Below, piece after piece: positions 7,016 through 14,900 of a stretch of 64,000 nt of DNA. The notes beneath the pieces were generated by a model. The model did no database searches and had not been told where the DNA came from. It saw only the letters and a list, made by a program, of their open reading frames with translations. How positions within the stretch are numbered: position 1 is the first letter of the stretch; each line of letters opens with the position of its first letter. Made by a program: the position numbers and the translations under genes. This stretch comes from Halobacillus kuroshimensis DSM 18393. GTDB lineage: Bacteria > Bacillota > Bacilli > Bacillales > Halobacillaceae. The stretch lies in NCBI RefSeq assembly GCF_000425705.1, contig NZ_AUDY01000003.1, positions 1-64,000 on the forward strand, in the 5' to 3' direction.

Positions 7016-7189
7016 ATGACACAGGACAAATTGTGCCTCGCCTGTAATGGCGATGGATTATTAATGGACGATGAGGCATGGCGGTACACGTGCAGGATCT
7101 GTGGGGGGAGCGGATTCCAACCCCAGTACGGGCGTGTATATGACCGTCAGGCTGCAGAAGTGGACGAGCAGAACCGCTATATGGATTAA
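7016..7189 (+). CDS. Small zinc-finger-like protein, 57 aa (DnaJ-type CxxCxGxG pair)
   Basis: Starts MTQDKLCLACNGDG and contains a second motif CRICGGSG, so four cysteines form two CxxCxGxG half-sites like one zinc-binding pair of the DnaJ cysteine-rich domain, followed by an acidic tail. It is cytosolic. AAGGA lies 12 nt before the ATG and 9 nt before the preceding in-frame GTG (7013), which could be the true start. A terminator follows at once (7187-7215). It could be a redox or chaperone-like accessory or a stand-alone zinc ribbon; no partner is suggested by the neighbours. Confidence 0.65.
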   Translation: MTQDKLCLACNGDGLLMDDEAWRYTCRICGGSGFQPQYGRVYDRQAAEVDEQNRYMD

Positions 7190-7215
7190 AAAAAGCACAG
7201 CCGCGGCTGTGCTTT
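7187..7215. terminator. Bidirectional terminator
   Basis: AGCACAGCC (7194-7202) pairs with GGCTGTGCT (7205-7213), with an A-tract before and TTTTT after. It serves both the small zinc-finger gene and the convergent DUF4064 gene. Confidence 0.85.
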
Positions 7216-7219
7216 TTCC

Positions 7220-7672
7220 TTAATAATCGATTGTGCCTCCATCTTCTACGGTTGATTTCTTCTTACGAACAAGTGCGACGATCCCTGCAATCAGGAAGGC
7301 TGCCGCTCCGAAAAGACCCATGCCGAAGGTGGCAAAGGTAAAGATGACAGCGGTAATGATCAGAATGATACCTGCGGCTTTCGGCTTTTTATCCCCTTTA
7401 AGGAAGACGATTGCCAGTATTCCCAAGCCAATCGCAATCAGGGAAGCGATGAGGACAAACATTGCAAAAGATCCCATGGCGTCTACGATCTGATTGATGT
7501 TCATTTGACCTTCCATCTGCATTTCCGGAGAATTCATAAAGCTCTCTAATTCCTGACGCACTTGCGGGTTATCCTTTGTATTCAGAAGAATCCCGCTTAA
7601 AATAATAGGCAGTCCAAACAAGACAATACCGATCACTGTAAGTACAATTTCTGCTGTTCGTTTCATATCCAA
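7220..7672 (-). CDS. DUF4064-type membrane protein
   Basis: A 150-aa protein. There is one hydrophobic segment near the N-terminus (about 8-30), an extracytoplasmic stretch of about 40 residues, then three more segments (about 68-90, 98-117, 119-138) and a short charged tail. The pattern is that of DUF4064 proteins, small four-helix membrane proteins of unknown function in Firmicutes. It lies 12 nt after an ABC permease gene on the same strand and is probably cotranscribed with the ABC pair, so a link to that exporter is plausible. Confidence 0.7.
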   Translation of the reverse strand: MDMKRTAEIVLTVIGIVLFGLPIILSGILLNTKDNPQVRQELESFMNSPEMQMEGQMNINQIVDAMGSFAMFVLIASLIAIGLGILAIVFLKGDKKPKAAGIILIITAVIFTFATFGMGLFGAAAFLIAGIVALVRKKKSTVEDGGTIDY

Positions 7673-7684
7673 TTCCTCCTTTAA

Positions 7685-8650
7685 TTATGATCCAGCGACG
7701 TCGCGCTTCGTGAAAAATACCCAGGATAATAGCAGGAATACTATATAATATACCGCTAAAACCGTTATAGAAAACCCAAGAGTCAGATCGGGAATGATTG
7801 GTGATCCTTCGAAAAACTGGTTCAAGTTCGTATTAGCGAAAAGAATAAATTTCGCCCATTCCTTTTCAATAAGGAAGAAAATGATGGAACTTCCAGCCAT
7901 CATTAAGAAAATGCTTAAACCGATAGCAAGAGAGGTGTTCCGGAATATAGCAGCAATCATGAATGCAAAGGTCGTCATAATGGTTAATTCTATAAAGCTC
8001 AAGCCATATTTCAACAATGAAAAAGTAAATATTCCTGTATTTTGATAGTCACCATTCTGTTGATAGACGTAAGTTTCTGAAAAACCTTCAAGACCGAACA
8101 GAGCAGCGCCTGTAATCAACGAGAACACATACAAAAACACCATCATAGCCAGCGCGTATGTAAGGACCGTAACGTATTTGGACAATAGAATTTTCAAACG
8201 AGTAATCGGCCGGATCAATAACAGCTTGATGGTTCCCCAGCGAAATTCATTTGCTACAATACCCGCACCTGCAATAATAGCAAACAAGCCGACAAGTGCG
8301 GAGAGCCCCAGATTATCTCTAACGAAGTCCCAGCCGTTATATGCTGTCGGTGCAAGGTCGTTATCAATCCGATACTGGTTCTCCTCCATATTCCCATAGT
8401 TCGGATATTCTACTTCTGCTGTGGGGTCCGCCATCAATTGTTCGTTCTGCTCCTGCAATTCCTGCTTCCAGTTATCCCCGCTTGGCACGTCACCGTTCGT
8501 AAAGGCTGCATCCACTTTAAAAAGGATCCCCGCCCCTATAACCAGCACAGCCAGGATCACCGTCATGATCCAGGTGGATTTCTGGTGGAGCAGCTTCATC
8601 CATTCATTTTTGACTAATTGAAAAAAATTACTCAATGGCTCCCTCTCCAA
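7685..8650 (-). CDS. ABC-2 type transporter permease
   Basis: A 321-aa membrane protein with an N-terminal segment (about 25-45), a roughly 75-residue extracytoplasmic loop and five further helices, as in NatB/BcrB-type ABC-2 permeases. Its start overlaps the end of the ATPase gene by 23 nt, implying translational coupling. With the ATPase it should form an exporter; peptide, antibiotic or sodium export are all known for the family, and the substrate is unknown. Confidence 0.85.
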   Translation of the reverse strand: MEREPLSNFFQLVKNEWMKLLHQKSTWIMTVILAVLVIGAGILFKVDAAFTNGDVPSGDNWKQELQEQNEQLMADPTAEVEYPNYGNMEENQYRIDNDLAPTAYNGWDFVRDNLGLSALVGLFAIIAGAGIVANEFRWGTIKLLLIRPITRLKILLSKYVTVLTYALAMMVFLYVFSLITGAALFGLEGFSETYVYQQNGDYQNTGIFTFSLLKYGLSFIELTIMTTFAFMIAAIFRNTSLAIGLSIFLMMAGSSIIFFLIEKEWAKFILFANTNLNQFFEGSPIIPDLTLGFSITVLAVYYIVFLLLSWVFFTKRDVAGS

Positions 8651-9545
8651 TCAAATCTAAGAATTTATCCTCGAGTGTGGAGCGGTGGATATTCACTCCA
8701 TAAATCCGGATCCCTTTTTGAACGAGCCCGGAAACGACGTCAGGGATCGCTTCTTTTGTCATCTGTACGGTCAATGTCTCTTCCCCGGCTTCTACGTCTT
8801 TACCCGTCAACTCCTTCAAGGCTGCGGCACTCTGATCCACCGGTGATGCCGTGAATACGACTTCGACATCCTCACTCTGTTGTGCTTCATGAACCATCTG
8901 GATGGAAATGAGCTCGCCATTTTTAATCACACCAATCCGGTCACACATCATTTCCATCTCGGAAAGGATGTGACTGGATACGATGACGGCCACTCCTTCT
9001 TCTTCGGCAAGCTTTCTTATGTAGGCACGGATTTCCCTGATACCCGATGGATCCAGTCCATTGGTCGGCTCGTCGAGAATCAATACGGATGGATTATGGA
9101 GAAGGGCCTGGGCAATACCGAGGCGCTGTCTCATGCCGAGGGAATACTTCCCCGCCTTTTCCTTGATCCGATTTTCGAGGCCGACAAGTCTGACCACCTC
9201 ATGAATCCTCTCTTCTGTAATCCCCGGCATCATTCTTGCGTAGTGAACGAGGTTTTTCCATCCACTTAGAAACGGATACATCTCCGGATTTTCAACGATG
9301 GCACCCACGTGGCGGACCGCCTGCTTGAATTCTCTGCTGATGCTGTGCCCCTTAATCACAACATCGCCTTCGGTCATCTCAATCAATCCGACCATCATAC
9401 GGATCGTTGTTGTTTTTCCAGCCCCGTTCGGACCAAGAAAACCGAAAACCTCTCCAGCATGGATATCAAAATCCAATCCTTTGATGATTTCTTTCCTGCC
9501 GATGGTTTTCTTAACATTCTTCAGCTGCATGACTGCTTCCGACAT
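8628..9545 (-). CDS. ABC transporter ATP-binding protein (BcrA/NatA-like)
   Basis: A 305-aa ATPase. The start at 9545 is chosen because AAGGAGGGG precedes that ATG; a longer in-frame version starting at 9629 lacks such a site. It has Walker A GPNGAGKTT (near residue 41), the signature YSLGMRQRLG (near 138), Walker B VLILDEPTNGLD (near 157) and the H-loop SSH. The C-terminal 80 residues match those of drug/peptide-exporter ATPases. It is the first gene of the unit with the ABC-2 permease and DUF4064 protein downstream. Confidence 0.92.
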   Translation of the reverse strand: MSEAVMQLKNVKKTIGRKEIIKGLDFDIHAGEVFGFLGPNGAGKTTTIRMMVGLIEMTEGDVVIKGHSISREFKQAVRHVGAIVENPEMYPFLSGWKNLVHYARMMPGITEERIHEVVRLVGLENRIKEKAGKYSLGMRQRLGIAQALLHNPSVLILDEPTNGLDPSGIREIRAYIRKLAEEEGVAVIVSSHILSEMEMMCDRIGVIKNGELISIQMVHEAQQSEDVEVVFTASPVDQSAAALKELTGKDVEAGEETLTVQMTKEAIPDVVSGLVQKGIRIYGVNIHRSTLEDKFLDLIGEGAIE

Positions 9546-9660
9546 TTCTTTCCCCTCCTTTTTCTTATTCTCCAATATACATACGTCTCTTTTCACAAAT
9601 GGTTTCATTTTTCGTTTTACCACCTTCATCCAAATGCCTGAATGGACAGAAGGAAGATTT

Positions 9661-9690
9661 TTGGATGCTGCTGCTTATCTTTGGTAAAAT
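9661..9690 (+). promoter_or_regulatory. Sigma-A promoter of the cvfC-brxA unit
   Basis: -35 TTGGAT (9661-9666), an 18-bp spacer, -10 TAAAAT (9685-9690), about 30 bp before the start codon at 9724. Confidence 0.6.
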
Positions 9691-9723
9691 GAAAAAATAA
9701 GGAACGTTTAGGGGGAATGTTGA

Positions 9724-10863
9724 ATGAGAATTGTTTCGATTGAACCAACACCCAGTCCGAACTCGATGAAGATTAACTTAAGTGAGACACTCCCGGACGG
9801 CGAAACACATAACTACAAAAAAGGGGACGACCACGAACAGTCGCCGGATTTCATTCAGCAGCTCTTTGCTGTGGAAGGCGTCAAGGGAGCCTATCATGTG
9901 ACGGACTTCATAGCCCTCGAGAGAAACGCCCGTGTGTCCTGGGAAGCCATTCTTCCCCAAGTACGTGAAGTCTTCGGCGAGGCAGAAGATGCAGAACAGA
10001 CGGCAGAACCTGTTCAGCCGGACGAGCATTTCGGCGAAGTACGCGTCTTCATCCAAATGTTCAAAGGACTTCCGATGCAGGTGAAACTCCAAGAAGGGGA
10101 CGAGGAGACGCGTGTGGGACTTCCTGAGCGTTTTATGGAAGCGGCTATGAAAGCCTCTCCTGCCTCTCCAAACATGATTATGGAACGAAAGTGGGTCGAG
10201 CAGAGCCCGCGTTACGGTGATGTCCAGGAAATCGGGGAACAGGTAAAAGAAGAGATTTCCGCAAGCTATGATCAAAACCGACTGGAAACGCTCGTTAAAC
10301 AAGCGTTTGATGAGGAGATTCCTGTCGAAGATAATCAGGAAAAACAAGCCTCCATTACCTTGGAGACTCTGGATCATGACGATTGGAAGGTCCGGTACGC
10401 CGCTCTGGATCAAATGGATCCGACGGCTGAGGATTACCGGATTCTCGATAAAGCCCTTGATGACGGGAAAGCTTCGATCCGCAGGCTTGCGACTGCTTAT
10501 CTCGGCATGATCGAAGAGCTGGAAACCCTTCCTTATTTGTATAAAGCATTGAATGATAAGACAGTCACTGTCCGGCGTACAGCCGGCGACTGTTTATCCG
10601 ATCTGGGCTTCAAGGAAGCGATGCCCAAGATGATGGAATCTCTAAGTGATTCCAACAAGCTTGTCCGCTGGCGTGCAGCCATGTTCCTTTACGAACTCGG
10701 AGATGAATCTGCTCTGCCTGCCTTAAGAAAAGCGGCGGATGACCCGGAATTCGAAGTACGCCTGCAGGTGAATATGGCTGTAGAAAGAATTGAAGGCGGA
10801 GAAGAAGCCAAAGGATCTGTGTGGCATCAGATGACACAGGCCACTCAGCAAAAACAACAATAG
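9724..10863 (+). CDS. ypgR: CvfC/YpgR-like protein: Nfu-N-type domain plus HEAT repeats
   Basis: A 379-aa cytosolic protein. Residues 1-85 resemble the N-terminal scaffold domain of Nfu proteins (VSIEPTPSPNSMKINL). About 100-190 is a conserved central domain. Residues 200-370 hold HEAT-like helical repeats (VRYAALDQMD, IRRLATAYLGMI, VRRTAGDCLSDLG, VRWRAAMFLYELGD). This matches the family called conserved virulence factor C in Staphylococcus and YpgR in B. subtilis, of unsettled function. It is followed after 12 nt by the bacilliredoxin gene with a clear ribosome binding site, so the two are cotranscribed, which hints at a role in thiol or Fe-S homeostasis. Confidence 0.85.
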   Translation: MRIVSIEPTPSPNSMKINLSETLPDGETHNYKKGDDHEQSPDFIQQLFAVEGVKGAYHVTDFIALERNARVSWEAILPQVREVFGEAEDAEQTAEPVQPDEHFGEVRVFIQMFKGLPMQVKLQEGDEETRVGLPERFMEAAMKASPASPNMIMERKWVEQSPRYGDVQEIGEQVKEEISASYDQNRLETLVKQAFDEEIPVEDNQEKQASITLETLDHDDWKVRYAALDQMDPTAEDYRILDKALDDGKASIRRLATAYLGMIEELETLPYLYKALNDKTVTVRRTAGDCLSDLGFKEAMPKMMESLSDSNKLVRWRAAMFLYELGDESALPALRKAADDPEFEVRLQVNMAVERIEGGEEAKGSVWHQMTQATQQKQQ

Positions 10864-10875
10864 GAGGTCCACCCC

Positions 10876-11304
10876 ATGAACCCATATGAGCAGTATATGA
10901 AAGAAATCTCCCAGCCGATGCGTGATGAATTAACGAACGCCGGCTTTACTGAATTAACAACACCGGAAGAAGTCGATACATTCATCGGCGAAACGAAGGG
11001 AACATCCCTCGTTGTCGTCAATTCCGTCTGCGGCTGTGCTGCCGGACTGGCACGCCCATCTGCAAGAGAATCATTGAACAACGAAAAGGCACCTGAACAC
11101 CTTGTTACAGTATTTGCCGGACAGGACCGCGAGGCGACTGCGCGTATGCGTGATTACTTCGAAGGGTACGAACCCTCCTCTCCTTCCATGGCTTTATTGA
11201 AAGACGGACAGGTCGTCCACTTCATTCCAAGAGAAGACATCGAAGATTACGAGGTCGAGGAAATTACAGCGAACCTGACGAAGGCCTACAACGAATACTG
11301 CTGA
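10876..11304 (+). CDS. brxA: Bacilliredoxin BrxA (YphP)
   Basis: A 142-aa thioredoxin-fold protein closely matching B. subtilis YphP/BrxA. The redox motif is Cys-Gly-Cys in VVNSVCGCAAGLARP (near residue 54), and the family block SPSMALLKDGQVVHFIPR is present. Bacilliredoxins remove bacillithiol from mixed disulfides on proteins after oxidative stress. GGAGG lies before the ATG. It is the second gene of the unit with the CvfC-like protein. Confidence 0.95.
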   Translation: MNPYEQYMKEISQPMRDELTNAGFTELTTPEEVDTFIGETKGTSLVVVNSVCGCAAGLARPSARESLNNEKAPEHLVTVFAGQDREATARMRDYFEGYEPSSPSMALLKDGQVVHFIPREDIEDYEVEEITANLTKAYNEYC

Positions 11305-11312
11305 AACCCTTC

Positions 11313-11354
11313 AGCCTGCAGAGAAAACCTCATGTTTTCCTGCAGGCTTTTTTC
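11313..11354 (+). terminator. Terminator of ypgR-brxA
   Basis: AGCCTGCAG-GAAAAC and GTTTTC-CTGCAGGCT (11313-11326/11334-11348) form a long stem with one bulge, followed by TTTTTTC. Confidence 0.85.
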
Positions 11355-11405
11355 ATCCATCCAGGAAGGATGGCTTTTAAGGGCCGGGCCGGATGATCTC
11401 TATTG

Positions 11406-11438
11406 AAAAAAGACGGCCGCGAACACTTTCGACCGTCT
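11406..11438 (-). terminator. Terminator of the MFS exporter gene
   Basis: AGACGG/CCGTCT arms with a large loop; on the minus strand it is followed by TTTTTTC. It lies just after the stop codon at 11442. Confidence 0.65.
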
Positions 11439-11441
11439 GGT

Positions 11442-12656
11442 TTATGCTGTTTTTTGATTGTCAGGCTGAACAAGCTTCCATACGATGATAAACAACAAAG
11501 CCCCTGCTGCCCCTGCCGCCAAATAGCTGACATTCATATATTCTTTCATCAAAAGAGACATCAGCGGAGGACCTGCGGCTACTCCAATAAACCTTGAAGA
11601 GCTGTAAAACGAGGTGATGGTCCCCCTTTCCTCCTTCTCAATACCTTCTGTAATCAAAGCATCCAGCGTAGGCAGCATCGCTCCGATAGACGTTCCGAGG
11701 ATACTTGTTACGACAAGCAGCCATACCAGCCGCTCATGCATATAGCCTGTAAATACGACACTACCAGCGGCCGTCAGCAGAGAAAAAAGGAGCACTTTTT
11801 TCATTACGTCAGTATCTCCCTTAATCTTTCTCCCCGTGATGAAAGCAGACATACATAAGGTAAATAAAGGAACGGCGAGCACAAACCCTTTTTTTATTCC
11901 TTTAATATCGTGGACCTTCTCCAGCATATCCGACATAAAAAACAAAACGGCAAATAAAACGAGCATGGCATAGGCACCAATAAGAAAAACAGGATACAAC
12001 CATGCCCCCTCCCGCTTAAAAATTTCTTTCGTTTTTTGAAGAAACTGCTTAAAAGGCCGTGGTTTTTCCTCTCCGCCTTTTGGTACCTGAATAAAGAAAA
12101 AAACTAAAACAATCGAGATGAGGCTGAAAAAAGAGATTGAGAAAAATGGTAAAAACCATAAGACGGCTGCAAAGGCTGCTCCCAAAATGGGACTGAGCAC
12201 TTTCCCGAACGTATTGGATGTTTCAATAATCCCAAGGCATGAGCTTGCCTTTGCATCATCATCCTTGTACAAATCCCCCACGAGCGGAAGGATAATAGGC
12301 GTCGCTCCCGCCGCTCCCATTCCCTGAAGGACACGACCGATGGTGATCCATAGAAACGGCTCCTCCAGCTTCCAGGATGCAAAACCAGCAATCAATCCCC
12401 CGATAAAAGCCAGCACGAGACTGGGCAGGATGATCATCTTCCTCCCGAAGCGGTCCGATAAATATCCGGCAATAGGGATGAGAATAATAGCAGCAATGGA
12501 ATAGCTGGTAATGATCGTACTGGACTGGAAAGACGTAATGCCTACCTTCTTTTCAAAAATCGGAAGTACAGGAATCAACATGGAATTGCCAAGCGTCATC
12601 ACAAGAGGTATGGAAGCCATACTGACGAGACACCAGCCGCTGACTTTGTTATTCAA
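11442..12656 (-). CDS. MFS drug-type efflux transporter (DHA1 family)
   Basis: A 404-aa protein with about twelve membrane helices. The motif-A sequence SDRFGRKM lies between helices 2 and 3 (near residue 67), GRVLQGMGAAGATP is at the helix-4 region, and a motif-C-like proline/glycine-rich fifth helix follows. These are marks of proton-coupled multidrug or metabolite exporters of the Bmr/Blt type. It is monocistronic, with a weak imperfect dyad (CTACA-N10-TGTAG) just before its ribosome binding site. Mta-dependent control is possible because mta has no adjacent exporter, but I see no MerR-type promoter here. Confidence 0.85.
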   Translation of the reverse strand: MNNKVSGWCLVSMASIPLVMTLGNSMLIPVLPIFEKKVGITSFQSSTIITSYSIAAIILIPIAGYLSDRFGRKMIILPSLVLAFIGGLIAGFASWKLEEPFLWITIGRVLQGMGAAGATPIILPLVGDLYKDDDAKASSCLGIIETSNTFGKVLSPILGAAFAAVLWFLPFFSISFFSLISIVLVFFFIQVPKGGEEKPRPFKQFLQKTKEIFKREGAWLYPVFLIGAYAMLVLFAVLFFMSDMLEKVHDIKGIKKGFVLAVPLFTLCMSAFITGRKIKGDTDVMKKVLLFSLLTAAGSVVFTGYMHERLVWLLVVTSILGTSIGAMLPTLDALITEGIEKEERGTITSFYSSSRFIGVAAGPPLMSLLMKEYMNVSYLAAGAAGALLFIIVWKLVQPDNQKTA

Positions 12657-12876
12657 AGCGGCACCTCCTACATCTTCATAGTTGTAGGATGTCCCAAATC
12701 ATTGAATCCCTCCCTCCACTCCTCAGGAAATAAATCCCTCCTAAAGTCATCCAACCAATGAACTAAATCTTTTTAAATTATCAGACTTTACCATAATATA
12801 ACAAGTTATTCAATTTATCTTAACAATGAGGAGGTATCTTGTGGACGTACCTCAATTTTGAAAGGGGAGTTTGGTG

Positions 12877-13089
12877 ATGTTGAAGAAATGGTTACTGGCT
12901 TTAGGTATGGTTTCTGTTTTAACACTGGCGGCATGCGGCGGAGAAAGTGAAGAGGAAGGCAACACAGAGGAAGAGCAGACAGAAGAGCAGGAATCCGGTG
13001 ATACAGGCTCAGAGGATTCCTCTGAAATGGAAGGCGAAGATTCTGAAGAGGGTTCTGAAGAAGAATCTGAGGAAGAATCAGCTGAATAA
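12877..13089 (+). CDS. Small acidic Ser/Glu-rich lipoprotein, 70 aa
   Basis: The start is the ATG 7 nt after AAAGGGGAG; upstream TTG and GTG codons are in frame but too close to that site. Residues 1-20 are a lipoprotein signal peptide with lipobox LTLAAC, so the mature protein begins with a lipidated cysteine. The other 50 residues are almost only Glu, Ser, Gly, Thr and Asp, a disordered, highly negative surface tail. Such tails are common in halophilic Bacillaceae. Function is unknown. The preceding 220 bp (12657-12876) hold only the two divergent promoters. Confidence 0.75.
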   Translation: MLKKWLLALGMVSVLTLAACGGESEEEGNTEEEQTEEQESGDTGSEDSSEMEGEDSEEGSEEESEEESAE

Positions 13090-13100
13090 CGCACATAACC

Positions 13101-13130
13101 AAAGGCGCAGTGTCATCACTGCGCCTTTTT
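13101..13130. terminator. Bidirectional terminator between the lipoprotein gene and mscL
   Basis: AAGGCGCAGTG (13102-13112) pairs with CACTGCGCCTT (13117-13127) around TCAT, then TTTTT. It is shared by the convergent genes. Confidence 0.9.
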
Positions 13131-13620
13131 ATTTGATTTTCCACGTCGTGCCACGTGTCCGGGAGGAATTTTTCTGCTCTTCCAGCGAGGATGAACAATG
13201 CGGACAGATGACCGCCCGGGGTGGAATGGGAAGACAACAGTATGGACATTCTTTTTTTGTCAGGCCGTCCAGCGGGTGTTGGTGCGGTTTCTTCCAACGG
13301 TTCATCTGCCTTACAACGAGGAAGACAGCAAATAGAATAATGACGAAACGAATGAAAGCGGTTAGAAAAAGCCCATAATTGATGGTTGCCGCTCCTGCCT
13401 CCTTCGCTGCCGCGAGGGAAGGGTAAAACAAGCCGTCCAGACTGATGAACATGTTTTCGAAATTCATACTGGAATACAGAACACCAATGGGAGGAAGAAG
13501 CAGGTCGGTGACGAGGGAGTCGATAAAACCACTGAATGCAGCTCCAAGCACCATTCCAACCCCCATATCGACAGCACTCCCCCGGATGGTAAACTGTTTG
13601 AATTCATGAAAAATCCCCAT
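13129..13620 (-). CDS. mscL: Large-conductance mechanosensitive channel MscL with zinc-ribbon-like tail
   Basis: A 163-aa protein, starting at the ATG after AAAGGGGGG. Residues 1-100 are a standard MscL: the amphipathic start MGIFHEFKQF, pore helix M1 (AVDMGVGMVLGAAFSGFIDSL), periplasmic loop, and M2 (FLTAFIRFVIILFAVFLVV). After a basic linker the usual C-terminal helix is replaced by a segment with two cysteine knuckles, CPYC and CPHC (about residues 126 and 143), typical of a zinc ribbon. Ordinary MscL proteins are 130-150 aa and lack this. The channel releases solutes under hypo-osmotic shock, fitting a halophile; the tail may sense metal or redox state or simply stabilise the pentamer. 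Confidence 0.9.
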   Translation of the reverse strand: MGIFHEFKQFTIRGSAVDMGVGMVLGAAFSGFIDSLVTDLLLPPIGVLYSSMNFENMFISLDGLFYPSLAAAKEAGAATINYGLFLTAFIRFVIILFAVFLVVRQMNRWKKPHQHPLDGLTKKECPYCCLPIPPRAVICPHCSSSLEEQKNSSRTRGTTWKIK

Positions 13621-13677
13621 CCTATCCCCCCTTTCCCACATTGTATGAAAGAAAAATAGGAAGCATGTCCCTCCCTT

Positions 13678-14802
13678 TCAATCATCCTCCCGAGGCAGAT
13701 AGAGATTCAGATGGTGGGCAAGATCAAGGATATCCGTTTTCGAATGGTGGTGGCTGAAGGATATCCTAATAAAAGACTTCGCGTCTTCTTCTTTCACCCC
13801 CATGGCGCTTAACGTATACGATGCCTGCTGCGTATGGACACGGCAGGCGCTGCCCGTCGAAAAAAAGTACCCCCTCCGGCTGCCTTCCAGCATCATCCAC
13901 TGCCCCTGATGGTGATCAAGCATCAAACCTATTATAGGAACAGGCTGATGTTCGGTCTCCCCAGCCAGCTGCCAGCGTCCCGGGGTTAACTCCTCAAGAA
14001 AAGACGTTTTTAAATGTTGATGATAAGCAGCACGTGCTGGGAGGTGCTTGACTGCTTTTTCTGCAGCCGTAACGAATCCCGCGGCCCCCGGTACATCCAC
14101 GGTTCCCGGACGCACACCTTTTTCATGGGTCACGTCCGGGGTAAGAGGCTGAAAGGAAAGATCAGGACGTATGTATACAGCCCCTGTTCCTTTTGGTCCA
14201 GACACTTTGTGACTGGAAACCGATAAACTGTCCACGATGGATCCGATGGTGCTTAAGGATATTTTGCCAAAGGACTGTACGCAGTCACAGTGGAGTAGAG
14301 ATCCATACTTCCTTGCCGTATGGACAGCTTCTTCGACCGGTTGGATGGACCCGATTTCTCCATTGACATGGTGGAGAGCGACGACAGCAGGTCCGTTGTA
14401 CAGGGCTTTTTCCAGTTTTGTGAGATCGACCTGCCCATTTGGATGCAGCGGGATGATCGTCACTTGGATGCCCTGTCCTTTCATCCGCTCTGCCAGATTA
14501 TGAATGGAAGAATGTTCACCTCCGGAAATGACAAGATGCTGACTGTTAAGTGCCTTTATTAATGCAGATACAGCCAATTCATTGCTTTCTGTTCCTCCAC
14601 TCGTAAAAGCAATTCCTTCATACGGGACGTGAAGGAGTTCACCAAGCTTCTTCCGGCAGTGTTCCAATAATGAGGATGCTTTTGTTCCTGCATCGTGGAG
14701 ACTTTCCGCATTTCCATAGTAATGGGTGGCAGCATGGACATAGGCCTCCAATGCCTCCGGATCCATCGGACTTGTGGCCGCATAATCAAAATATCGATTC
14801 AT
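13678..14802 (-). CDS. nifS: NifS-like cysteine desulfurase of the NAD locus
   Basis: A 374-aa PLP enzyme that takes sulfur from cysteine. Visible motifs: FTSGGTESNE, the histidine in GGEHSS, the substrate-pocket HHVNGEIG, the PLP lysine in SVSSHKVSGPKG (near residue 200) and the catalytic cysteine in STGSACRVHT (near residue 320). It is divergent from nadBCA. In B. subtilis the homologous nifS matures the 4Fe-4S cluster of NadA, which fits the position. A GGGGGATCG site precedes the ATG. The regulator gene nadR (yrxA), next to nifS in B. subtilis, is not in this window. Confidence 0.93.
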   Translation of the reverse strand: MNRYFDYAATSPMDPEALEAYVHAATHYYGNAESLHDAGTKASSLLEHCRKKLGELLHVPYEGIAFTSGGTESNELAVSALIKALNSQHLVISGGEHSSIHNLAERMKGQGIQVTIIPLHPNGQVDLTKLEKALYNGPAVVALHHVNGEIGSIQPVEEAVHTARKYGSLLHCDCVQSFGKISLSTIGSIVDSLSVSSHKVSGPKGTGAVYIRPDLSFQPLTPDVTHEKGVRPGTVDVPGAAGFVTAAEKAVKHLPARAAYHQHLKTSFLEELTPGRWQLAGETEHQPVPIIGLMLDHHQGQWMMLEGSRRGYFFSTGSACRVHTQQASYTLSAMGVKEEDAKSFIRISFSHHHSKTDILDLAHHLNLYLPREDD

Positions 14803-14839
14803 GATCGATCCCCCTGTTCAAAAAACGCTTGCCTTCAGT

Positions 14840-14888
14840 TTAAATTTGTGTGAACATTAATGTCAATACATGTGTATATACATTATCA
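14840..14888. promoter_or_regulatory. Divergent nifS / nadBCA control region with dyads
   Basis: The 98-bp gap between the divergent genes contains a perfect palindrome ACATTAATGT (14854-14863) and, 8 bp further, a near-palindrome ATGTGTATATACAT. A TTGACA on the minus strand overlaps the first dyad and could be the -35 of nifS. In B. subtilis the NadR (YrxA) repressor binds this region with nicotinic acid; these dyads are the likely operators here, by position only. Confidence 0.45.
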
Positions 14889-14900
14889 GGAGGAAACGAC

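Noticed and set aside
9778-10413. A 211-codon antisense frame inside the CvfC-like gene
   Set aside because: No ribosome binding site or domain; the sense frame has clear HEAT repeats and an Nfu-N domain.
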